From contig NZ_KN708638.1 in the NCBI RefSeq assembly GCF_000805335.1, positions 4,910,473 through 4,974,472 of the forward strand: 64,000 bases of DNA, read 5' to 3'. The first letter of the stretch is position 1, and each line of letters begins with the position of its first letter. Source of the DNA: Streptomyces sp. CT34. Its GTDB lineage: Bacteria; Actinomycetota; Actinomycetes; Streptomycetales; Streptomycetaceae. The notes beneath the pieces are model-generated. The model did not search any database. It was not told the DNA's origin and saw nothing but the letters and a program-made list of their open reading frames with translations. This document shows positions 24,302-31,465 of the stretch, piece by piece. The position numbers were made by a program, and so were the translations under genes.

Positions 24302-25843
24302 GTGACTGCCTCGTCCGCTTCTTCTGCCTCGTCGGCCTCCTCGTCACAGCGGCACGCCGCGACCGGGCCGGACGGCTCCCGGGGGGCAGCCGCCGGATAT
24401 CCGCCGACCGGCGCGGACGGAGCCCCCGACCGCCCTCCGGACAACGACGACTCCGGTCTCCTCGCCGCCCTCCTGGACGGCATGGACGCCGCCCTGGTGG
24501 CCTTCACCGCGGACGGCACGCTCACCCACTGGAACCACGAGGCCGAGCGCATCCTGGGCTGGACCGCCGACGAGGCGGTCGGCCGTACGGGGCTGGCGGG
24601 CTGGGCGGTCCGCAAGGAGGACGCCGACGGGATCGAGGCGGCGCTGGGTGCCGCGATGCGCTCCCCGGGCCGCCAGGTCCACGAGTTCGCCCTGCTGACC
24701 AAGGACGGCCACCGCGTCCTGGTCCGCACCCAGTCGTCCGCGGTCCGCCGCCCCGACGGCACCGTCGCCGGGGCCTACTGCGCGTTCGGCGAGGTGCACG
24801 CCCAGATAGACCTGGAGCGGGCGATCGCGCTCAGCGAGGCGCTCTTCGAGGAGGCGCCCTGGGGCGTGGTGCTGATCGACGCCGATCTGCGGCCCGCGGT
24901 CGTCAACGCGCATGCCGCCCGCACCCTGGGGGTGGGGCGTACCGCGCTGCTGGGCCGTCCGCTGGGCGATCTGCTGGTGCAGGGCGTCGAGGAGCTGGAG
25001 AGCGCGCTCCAGCACGTTCTCGCCGAGGGGGCGCCGCCGGCCGTCGCCGAGCTGTGGGTGACGCTGCGCGAGGGGGAGGCCGAACTCCCGCGCCGGTGCT
25101 GGCGCAGCGGCTTCGTCCGGCTGGCCTCGCCGCTGGCGGAGGAGCCGGTTCCGCTGGGTGTCGCCTGGCTCTTCCAGGACGTCACGGACGCCAAGCGGGC
25201 CGACCAGGACAACTCCCTGCTGCGCTTCCGCGCGCACCAGCTCCACCGGGCGGGGCGGGCCGCGGCGGAGTGCCCGGACCCGGCCGAAGCCGCCGCCGTC
25301 CACCTCGACTTCGCCCTGGCGGGCTTCGCCGACCACGCCCTGGTCGACCTCGCCAGGACACCGGCGCCGGCCCCGTACGGCGCGGTGGACGCGGACGCCG
25401 ACTGGGACGCGGACCGGGCGCCCCTGGAGGAGGGCGCGGGAGAGCCCCGCCCGGGAGGTACGGGCGGCCCGCCGCGGCTGGTGCGGGCGCTGGCCTCCCC
25501 GGCCGGTTCGCCCGGTCCCTCGGAGGCGGTCCCGCCGACCGGCATCCCGGTGGCCTACGTACCGGGCCACCCGGCCCTCCAGGCGTACGCACGGCGCGGC
25601 TCGGTGCGGACCAGTGCCGGCCCGGCTCCCGCCGAGGGCTGGGCCGCCGCCCGCAACTGGCCGGACGGCACGGTGCACGGCCTGTGCGTGGTGCTCCGCA
25701 GCCGGGGCCGCACCCTCGGCGTCGCGACGTTCCTGCGGGTGCCCTCGCGCCGCCCCTTCGACCGCGCCGACGCGGACTACGCCGAGGAGGTCGCGGCACG
25801 TGTCGCCGCCGCACTGGACCTGGCGGGCGCCGCGGGGGCTTAG
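24302..25843 (+). CDS. PAS/GAF-domain sensor protein
   Basis: A 513-residue soluble sensory protein without kinase, phosphatase or cyclase output. The order is: Ser/Ala-rich N-terminus (1-50), PAS domain 1 (about 60-165, GMDAALVAFTADGTLTHWN, ERILGWTADEAVG), PAS domain 2 (about 175-300, EEAPWGVVLIDADLRPAVVN), then a GAF-like domain (about 310-510, ending VATFLRVPSRRPFDRADADY). Streptomyces PP2C phosphatases of the SpoIIE type have this front end; here the phosphatase is absent. GTG at 24302 with AGGGG upstream is chosen over an upstream frame extension. Confidence 0.82.
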   Translation: MTASSASSASSASSSQRHAATGPDGSRGAAAGYPPTGADGAPDRPPDNDDSGLLAALLDGMDAALVAFTADGTLTHWNHEAERILGWTADEAVGRTGLAGWAVRKEDADGIEAALGAAMRSPGRQVHEFALLTKDGHRVLVRTQSSAVRRPDGTVAGAYCAFGEVHAQIDLERAIALSEALFEEAPWGVVLIDADLRPAVVNAHAARTLGVGRTALLGRPLGDLLVQGVEELESALQHVLAEGAPPAVAELWVTLREGEAELPRRCWRSGFVRLASPLAEEPVPLGVAWLFQDVTDAKRADQDNSLLRFRAHQLHRAGRAAAECPDPAEAAAVHLDFALAGFADHALVDLARTPAPAPYGAVDADADWDADRAPLEEGAGEPRPGGTGGPPRLVRALASPAGSPGPSEAVPPTGIPVAYVPGHPALQAYARRGSVRTSAGPAPAEGWAAARNWPDGTVHGLCVVLRSRGRTLGVATFLRVPSRRPFDRADADYAEEVAARVAAALDLAGAAGA

Positions 25844-25923
25844 GGCCGCCCGACGGGGCGTGGCCGGGTCCGGCTCTGGCCCATCGGACAGGCCCCGCGG
25901 GCGCGGGGGGTGCCCGGGGCCGC

Positions 25924-26691
25924 TCAGTGCCGGTAGAAGATCCGGTCCGCGTACTCCCGCATCACCCGGCCGTTCCACTCGTGTCCGCCGTCGACGTTCC
26001 CGGAGCGCAGCAGCGGCGGCTCGACGCCCCGCTCGGCGAGGGTGCCGGCGGCACTCGCCACCACCGCCTGCATGATCGCGCTGGTGACGACCGTGGAGGC
26101 GGGCGCGAACGGCGCCTCGATGCCGGGCAGCGTCAGCTCCGCGTCGCCGACCGCGATCCGGCTGTCCAGCACGATGTCGCAGTGGTCCTTGAGGTAGGTC
26201 CCCGAGGAGTGCCGGGGCTTGGTCTCCGCCGCGTACGCCACCGACGTCAGGCCGATGACCTTGATGCCGAGCGCCCGCGCGTTGATCGCCATCTCCACCG
26301 GGAGCGCGTTGCGCCCGGAGAGCGAGATGATCACCAGTACGTCGCCGGCCTCCAGCGGGCTGGTGTCCAGGACGGCCGCGGCCAGCCCGTCCACCCGCTC
26401 CAGCGCGCTGCCGAGCGTCGCGGGCCGGACGTCCACGCCGACGACGCCCGGCACGGACAGCAGGTTCATGACCGCCAGACCGCCCGCCCGGTAGACGGTG
26501 TCCTGGGCGGGCAGCGAGGAGTGGCCGGCCCCGAAGGAGAAGACCCGGCCGCCCGCCTCCACGGCGCCGGCGATCAGCTGCCCGGCCGCGGTGATCCGGT
26601 CCCCCTCCGCGTCCCGGACCTGCCGCAGCAGATCGATGGCGGCGTCGAAGTACCTGCCGGCCAGCCCCTCGCTCCGGTCGCTCTCAGCCAT
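25924..26691 (-). CDS. SIS-domain protein (UPF0309/phosphosugar isomerase-like)
   Basis: A 255-residue sugar-isomerase (SIS) fold protein, which binds phosphosugars. Signatures: GGRVFSFGAGHSSLPAQD near residue 48 and DVLVIISLSGRNALPVEMA near 120; the C-terminal NVDGGHEWN completes the UPF0309-like pattern. It may isomerise or sense an amino-sugar phosphate. Start ATG 26691. It is divergent from the DmdR-type regulator (242 bp between starts). Confidence 0.86.
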   Translation of the reverse strand: MAESDRSEGLAGRYFDAAIDLLRQVRDAEGDRITAAGQLIAGAVEAGGRVFSFGAGHSSLPAQDTVYRAGGLAVMNLLSVPGVVGVDVRPATLGSALERVDGLAAAVLDTSPLEAGDVLVIISLSGRNALPVEMAINARALGIKVIGLTSVAYAAETKPRHSSGTYLKDHCDIVLDSRIAVGDAELTLPGIEAPFAPASTVVTSAIMQAVVASAAGTLAERGVEPPLLRSGNVDGGHEWNGRVMREYADRIFYRH

Positions 26692-26933
26692 TCCCGCCGG
26701 CCCCTCTCGTCGGTCGTCGTCGCGGCTTCGTCGGTCTTCGCCGGGTTGTTCGCCGCATCTGGGATCAGTGGCGCGGATCACGTTGCGGTCCGGACCAGTG
26801 CGCTGTCAATACGCCGGTCCGTGCACCGGTTTCCCGCTCCGTACGGTCCGCTGCGTGGACGACGGGCACCGATGTCAGTGGGATGCGTCAGAATTGGATC
26901 CAGGGCCACCGCACGACATATCGAGGGGCACGC

Positions 26934-27626
26934 ATGTCCGGACTGATCGACACCACGGAGATGTATCTCCGCACCATCCTCGAACTGGAAGAGGAGGGTG
27001 TGGTCCCCATGCGCGCCCGCATCGCGGAGCGGCTCGAACAGAGCGGCCCGACCGTCAGCCAGACGGTGGCGCGCATGGAGCGAGACGGCCTGCTGACGGT
27101 CGCGGGCGACCGGCATCTGGAGCTGACGGAGGAGGGCCGGCGGCTGGCGACGCGGGTGATGCGCAAGCACCGCCTCGCCGAGTGCCTGCTCGTCGACGTC
27201 ATCGGGCTGGAATGGGAGCAGGTGCACGCCGAGGCGTGCCGCTGGGAGCATGTGATGAGCGAGGCGGTCGAGCGCCGCGTCGTGGAGCTGCTGCGGCACC
27301 CCACGGAGTCCCCGTACGGCAACCCCATCCCGGGGCTGGAGGAGCTGGGGGAGAAGGCCGAGGCCGATCCGTTCCTGGACGCGGGCATGGTGAGCCTGAT
27401 GGATCTGGACGCCGGGGCCGACGGCAAGACGGTCGTGGTGCGCCGGATCGGCGAGCCCATCCAGGCCGACGCCCAGCTGATGTACACGCTGCGGCGGGCC
27501 GGGGTGCAGCCGGGAGCGGTGGTCAGCGTGACCGAGTCCCCGGCCGGTGTGCTGGTCGGCAGCAGCGGCGAGGCCGCCGAGCTGGACGCCGAGATCGCCG
27601 GGCACGTCTTCGTCGCCAAGCGCTGA
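26934..27626 (+). CDS. dmdR1: DtxR/IdeR-family iron-dependent repressor
   Basis: A 230-residue metal-dependent repressor. The winged helix (residues 1-65: DTTEMYLRTILELEEEGVVP, SGPTVSQTVARMERDGL), dimerisation/metal-binding domain (66-140: ATRVMRKHRLAECLLVDVIG, EACRWEHVMSEAVE, with Cys, His and Glu ligands as in IdeR) and SH3-like domain (150-230) are complete. It represses siderophore and iron-uptake genes under Fe2+. ATG at 26934 with GAGGGG. The symbol follows the S. coelicolor orthologue by similarity and by remembered gene order. Long antisense frames overlap it, as reported for dmdR1/adm in S. coelicolor. Confidence 0.93.
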   Translation: MSGLIDTTEMYLRTILELEEEGVVPMRARIAERLEQSGPTVSQTVARMERDGLLTVAGDRHLELTEEGRRLATRVMRKHRLAECLLVDVIGLEWEQVHAEACRWEHVMSEAVERRVVELLRHPTESPYGNPIPGLEELGEKAEADPFLDAGMVSLMDLDAGADGKTVVVRRIGEPIQADAQLMYTLRRAGVQPGAVVSVTESPAGVLVGSSGEAAELDAEIAGHVFVAKR

Positions 27627-27702
27627 CCGCCCGGCTCGGCGGCCGGCGCGCCGACGGACCGGCACTTTTCCGCTTTTTCGCACGCTCCTCCGAAGATCCC
27701 AG

Positions 27703-27744
27703 CGAGCCCGCTGAGCTGCGCCGATGCGCGGTTCGGCGGGCTCG
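27703..27744 (+). terminator. hairpin behind the iron regulator
   Basis: Perfect 9-bp stem 27703-27711 with 27736-27744, 24-nt loop, 77 bp after the stop codon. Confidence 0.5.
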
Positions 27745-27816
27745 TCAACATCCGGCGCGATGAATGAAGTTGTGCGAATCAGTGCGGTACGGCCGCTCTC
27801 GTGTCACCCTGGCGCA

Positions 27817-27834
27817 GACGCATGGCCATGCGTC
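27817..27834. promoter_or_regulatory. 18-bp perfect palindrome, candidate operator
   Basis: GACGCATGGCCATGCGTC, followed at once by a second small palindrome CACGCGTG (27841-27848). Bound protein unknown. Confidence 0.35.
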
Positions 27835-27904
27835 GTCACTCACGCGTGATGCGCTGACGGCCTAGGGGGCTCGGATGCGTCCACTGAGTCCGGTCGAGGA
27901 CGGT

Positions 27905-27938
27905 CAGGGCCCCGGCGCTGCGAGCAGCCGGGGCCCTG
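27905..27938 (+). terminator. strong hairpin upstream of the hydrolase
   Basis: Perfect 12-bp stem 27905-27916 with 27927-27938, 10-nt loop. No gene ends just before it, so it terminates an unseen short transcript or acts in the leader of the hydrolase transcript. Confidence 0.6.
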
Positions 27939-28178
27939 CCTCCCCACGTCCCCCCGCCAAGACCCGGAGCCCCGAGCTCTCAGGGTCTTTCCCCACGGGC
28001 CCCCTTCCCGGTAGGGCCCGCCTCCCGGCAGATGTCTCCCCGTGGTGGGCGCGGCCAATCCCTGAGCAAGGTCACTCGAAAGTGGGGTGTTGGGCGCGGC
28101 AGCGGTCCGTTCGAATAGAGGTTCGATAGTGTGGGGCGTACGGGGCTGGCCAGGGGACGATTGGGGGTGCCAGGACAG

Positions 28179-29054
28179 ATGGTGCGGCGTATCAACGTGA
28201 CGGGGTCCGGCGGCGTGCGGCTCGCCGCCTGGGAGTTCACCGACCCGCCCAAGAGCGGTGGCGGGTCGGAGGGGAGCGAGCGCGGCCCGGGGGTGTTGCT
28301 GCTCCACGGTCTGATGGGGCGGGCGTCCCATTGGGCGGAGACCGCGCGCCGGCTGAGCTCCGGGCACCGCCCGGTAGCCCTGGACCAGCGCGGCCACGGC
28401 CGCAGCGAGAAGCCCGCCGAGGGGCCGTTCGACCGCGGGGCGTATGTCGATGACGCCATCGCCGCCATCGAGCAGCTGAGGCTGGCCCCGGTCGCCCTGG
28501 TCGGCCATGCCATGGGCGCATTGACGGCATGGCAGTTGGCGGCCCGGCGTCCCGATCTGGTCAGTGCGCTGGTGATCTGCGATATGCGCGCCTCGGCGCT
28601 GGGCGCGGCCTCGCAGCGGGAGTGGGTGGAGTGGTTCCGCTCCTGGCCGGTGCCGTTCGCGACCCTCGCGGACGTCCGGCGGTGGTTCGGCGAGGACGAC
28701 CCGGTGCTGGAGCGGCCCCGGCCGGCCCGGGGGGAGTTCTTCGCCGAGGTGATGGCCGAGCGCGCCGACGGCTGGCGTCCGGTCTTCTCCCGCCGCCAGA
28801 TGCTCAGCGCCCGCGAGACCTGGGTGCACGACGCGCACTGGGAGGAGCTCGCGCAGGTGCGGTGCCCCGCCCTCGTGGTGCGCGGCCTGGACGCCGAGCT
28901 GGGCCGGGCCGAGGCCCAGGAGATGGTCCGGGTCCTGCCGCGCGGGGAGTACGCCGAAATCCCCGACGCCGGGCATCTGCTGCCCTGGGAGCAGCCGGAC
29001 GGCTGGTATCGCGTGATCGAGCCGTTCCTCCGTACGGCCGCGGCCCGCCCCTGA
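28179..29054 (+). CDS. alpha/beta-hydrolase-fold protein lacking the nucleophile serine
   Basis: A 291-residue alpha/beta hydrolase. The HG oxyanion motif LLLHGLMGRASHW, the DQRGHGRS segment, the C-terminal acid VVRGLDAEL and the His in IPDAGHLLPWEQ are all normal. The nucleophile elbow, normally GHSMG, reads GHAMG (LVGHAMGALTAW): the codon is GCC, Ala. As sequenced it should not perform Ser-dependent hydrolysis and may bind a ligand or be a non-catalytic relative. ATG at 28179 with AGGA upstream is chosen; GTGs at 28131 and 28167 are alternatives. It is convergent with the lipoprotein gene. Confidence 0.85.
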   Translation: MVRRINVTGSGGVRLAAWEFTDPPKSGGGSEGSERGPGVLLLHGLMGRASHWAETARRLSSGHRPVALDQRGHGRSEKPAEGPFDRGAYVDDAIAAIEQLRLAPVALVGHAMGALTAWQLAARRPDLVSALVICDMRASALGAASQREWVEWFRSWPVPFATLADVRRWFGEDDPVLERPRPARGEFFAEVMAERADGWRPVFSRRQMLSARETWVHDAHWEELAQVRCPALVVRGLDAELGRAEAQEMVRVLPRGEYAEIPDAGHLLPWEQPDGWYRVIEPFLRTAAARP

Positions 29055-29102
29055 CCCGGCGGACAGGCCCGGCCCCGGCTGCGGCGGTCCTGGTCGACGC
29101 GG

Positions 29103-29145
29103 CGCCCGTGCGGCACGGCTCCCCGGGAGCCCTGCCGCACGGGCG
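29103..29145. terminator. bidirectional terminator
   Basis: Perfect 13-bp stem 29103-29115 with 29133-29145 and a GGCTC/GAGCC inner stem, between the convergent hydrolase and lipoprotein genes. Confidence 0.8.
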
Positions 29146-29170
29146 AGCGGCATCGGTAACTGCCGTGCCG

Positions 29171-29812
29171 TCAGCCCGCGTTGTCGAACTTCCAGATGAG
29201 CGGGTTGGCGACGCCCTCGTCGCCCCAGTGGACCTCCAGGGCCTTGGCGCCCTTGGGGATCATGTAGGTCGTGCAGAGGACATGGCTCTGGCCGACCTTC
29301 CAGTTGTCGATGTCGACCGGGTCCTCGCAGCCGGGCAGCTTGTGCGGGGCGCCGATGAGCACGCCGCCGCGCCGGCCGTCCGCATAGATTTCGGCGCCGA
29401 CGTCCGCCTTCGCCAGGCCCTTGATGATGCCGGGTCCCTTGTTCGTGTACTTCACGAACGCGATGGCGGCGACCAGGCCCTTGGCGTCCTTCGGGTCCCG
29501 GACCATTTTCTGCGCCTCGGCCTCGGTTCCGACGTGCACCTTCTGCGCCGCGACCTCATAGGTGACTTTTCCGGACTCTTCCTTGTACTGTCCGGTGCCG
29601 CTCTGACCCGGCTTCAGCGCATTTCCGGCAGCCGGGGCGGTCGAGTTCTTGTCCGTCTTCGGCGCGGAATCGGCAGAACTCTTCTGCTGGTCCGGGCTCG
29701 GGCCGACCGCGCCATTCGAAGCGCCCTTGTGGCCACCGCAGGCGGTCAGTGTCATCGCCAGCACGGCGACGGGCGCGGCGGCGCGCAGCCATGCGGTCTT
29801 GGTGTGCAGCAA
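29171..29812 (-). CDS. secreted lipoprotein of unknown function
   Basis: A 213-residue lipoprotein. The signal peptide TAWLRAAAPVAVLAMTLTACGG has the lipobox LTAC (Cys about residue 25), then a Ser/Asp/Lys-rich linker of about 50 residues and a 130-residue folded domain (KVTYEVAAQKVHVGTEAEA onwards) with two further Cys (PGCEDP, VLCTTY) that may form a disulphide. TTG start at 29812, chosen because GGGAG lies seven bases upstream and the signal peptide begins there; the upstream extension is not signal-like. No recognised catalytic motif. DUF4352-like adhesion or copper-type domains are alternatives I cannot decide between. Confidence 0.75.
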   Translation of the reverse strand: MLHTKTAWLRAAAPVAVLAMTLTACGGHKGASNGAVGPSPDQQKSSADSAPKTDKNSTAPAAGNALKPGQSGTGQYKEESGKVTYEVAAQKVHVGTEAEAQKMVRDPKDAKGLVAAIAFVKYTNKGPGIIKGLAKADVGAEIYADGRRGGVLIGAPHKLPGCEDPVDIDNWKVGQSHVLCTTYMIPKGAKALEVHWGDEGVANPLIWKFDNAG

Positions 29813-30202
29813 AACGTACTCCCAGCACGTGATCTCCCCCGTTACGCAGCACAGTTGCACGGTGCTCGCGAACGGCTGTGTGAGCGGAGCATAAGAGCAG
29901 CGTTCGAGCGTTGTCGAAACGCAGAACCAGCAAGCCGGCCGGATTCCCCGGGGGTTTCGCCGCAATACTTGCGAAACATCCGCGCTGTCACGGCGACGCA
30001 ACGCCCCTACACCCGCCCAATTGCGCATGGATTCAGTGGTATTGGCGTAGCCGAGGCGCCGTCAAGGTAATTCCTCGCTAAAGACTCTGCCCGGCTGTTC
30101 TCCAGCGACGCGCAAGCCACCCCGCATGCCGGCGGAGATGCGCGGTGAGGCGTCGCGGTTCAAGAGGGTGCCGCGGATCACGTACGGGAGTTGTGCAGGG
30201 TG
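29813..30202. other. 390-bp region upstream of the lipoprotein
   Basis: Leftward -35/-10-like pair TTCGAC ... TTATGC at about 29887-29917 could serve the lipoprotein. The rest (to 30202), beyond the stop of the next leftward gene, shows nothing I can name. Confidence 0.35.
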
Positions 30203-31465
30203 TCAGCCCAGTGTCCGGGTGAAATCGCCCCGTTGGACATGTGCGGCCAGCGAGTCCCCCGAAAGCAGAGAGCCATAGCCCGTCGCCGCCCAGAGACTCT
30301 TCTCGGCGGGCACCTCGAAGTACGGGACGGGGTGGCCGTCGAGGCGGTCCGTCAGCACCTCTGGGGCGCGGCGGGCGCGTACGGCGCGGAGGCAGGTGTC
30401 GCAGGTGGCGACCCGGAGTTGTTCGCGGCGGCCCAGGGGGCGCCAGGGTATGCGGCGGACGGCGGGACCGTGCAGCGGATGGAAGAAGCACAGCGGGAGG
30501 GTGGCCGGAGCCGTGGAGAGCGCCGCGCGGCCCTCGGCGATCAGCGCGAACACGCCTGCCAGGTCCGGGACTCCACGGGCATGGTCCAGCACCGTACCGG
30601 CCGCGGAATAGGCGTCCAGGGCCCGCTCGACGGCCGCCGGATCGCCCTCGGCGGCGCGCGCCTCCTCGCCGAGCCGCACCACCTCCTCGGTGGCCCGGTC
30701 GCGGAGCCCGTCCTCGTCCGCCTTGTGGGCGGCGGCGAAGACGGACCGCGGCATCGCGAACGGCGTGGCGAGATCGCGCAGCCGCGAGCGGCGCCGCAGC
30801 AGCAGCCAGGCCGCGGCCGGCACCAGCAGCGGACCGGCGACCAGGGCCACGATCCGTACCACCGGCGAACCGCCGTGCGCGGCGGGCCTCTTCGCCGTTC
30901 CGCCGCCCGACGGCGTACCGAGACGGGCGGTGAGCTGGTTGTACACCTTGTCGCCGTCGCCGGCCTTGATGATGTCTATCGCACGGGAGATGCGCTTCGT
31001 CAGCCCCGCGCCCTTCATGGTGTCGTCGAAGAAGACCGAGGCGGCGGCATGCCCCGCCTGGTGGGCGTTGGCGGGCCATTCGTCGGCGGCGATGTCGTCC
31101 GGATAGCTCCCGGGCGTGATGAGGACGGCCGGCCCGCCGCCCATCCTGTCGTGCACCACCTGGGAGAGCTGCTCCGATTTGCCACCCCAGCTGTCACCCT
31201 CGACCAGCGGCACCAGCACGACCTTGATCGGCAGATGGGTCTGCTGGATCTGGGTCACCAGCTTGCGCTGATCGTCCGGGCCGACCGCCGACGAGAGGGA
31301 CGGGTCGACGTAGACGGGGGAGGTGCGCAGCGCGTCGGCGATCTTCTGCCCGGGACTCTCGGCGGCCGTCCCCGGCGCCGCGGCGCAGAACAGCAGCGCG
31401 GCGGACGCCGCACCGACGGCCAGGGCGGACCGCAGCGGACGGCGGCAACGAGGGTCACTGGACAC
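30203..31465 (-). CDS. membrane protein with TPM-like ectodomain and cytoplasmic Cys/His motif
   Basis: A 420-residue single-span protein, second of a paralogous pair. Residues 1-35 are a signal peptide (ending PGTAAES); 37-185 an extracytoplasmic domain (ALRTSPVYVDP, QTHLPIKVVLVPL, VVHDRMGG) resembling TPM-type domains in layout; about 201-224 a membrane helix followed by RRRSRLRD; then a cytoplasmic region ending in C-x3-PLHG-x21-C-x2-C (Cys 326, 355, 358), a possible zinc site. The upstream paralogue shares both the ectodomain pattern and the exact Cys spacing. ATG at 31465 overlaps that gene's stop by 11 bp, so translation is coupled. Function unknown. Confidence 0.8.
   Translation of the reverse strand: MSSDPRCRRPLRSALAVGAASAALLFCAAAPGTAAESPGQKIADALRTSPVYVDPSLSSAVGPDDQRKLVTQIQQTHLPIKVVLVPLVEGDSWGGKSEQLSQVVHDRMGGGPAVLITPGSYPDDIAADEWPANAHQAGHAAASVFFDDTMKGAGLTKRISRAIDIIKAGDGDKVYNQLTARLGTPSGGGTAKRPAAHGGSPVVRIVALVAGPLLVPAAAWLLLRRRSRLRDLATPFAMPRSVFAAAHKADEDGLRDRATEEVVRLGEEARAAEGDPAAVERALDAYSAAGTVLDHARGVPDLAGVFALIAEGRAALSTAPATLPLCFFHPLHGPAVRRIPWRPLGRREQLRVATCDTCLRAVRARRAPEVLTDRLDGHPVPYFEVPAEKSLWAATGYGSLLSGDSLAAHVQRGDFTRTLG

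Larger units (their letters stand above)
27627..28178. other. 552-bp region between the iron regulator and the hydrolase
   Basis: Holds the regulator's terminator (27703-27744), an 18-bp palindrome (27817-27834) inside an 18-codon frame without ribosome site, a strong hairpin (27905-27938), and the leader of the hydrolase. No iron box of the TTAGGTTAGGCTAACCTAA type was found. Confidence 0.6.

Noticed and set aside
27801..27857. 18-codon Arg-rich frame (MSPWRRRMAMRRHSRVMR) before the hydrolase
   Set aside because: No ribosome site, no control-codon logic, and it overlaps an 18-bp palindrome that explains its composition.
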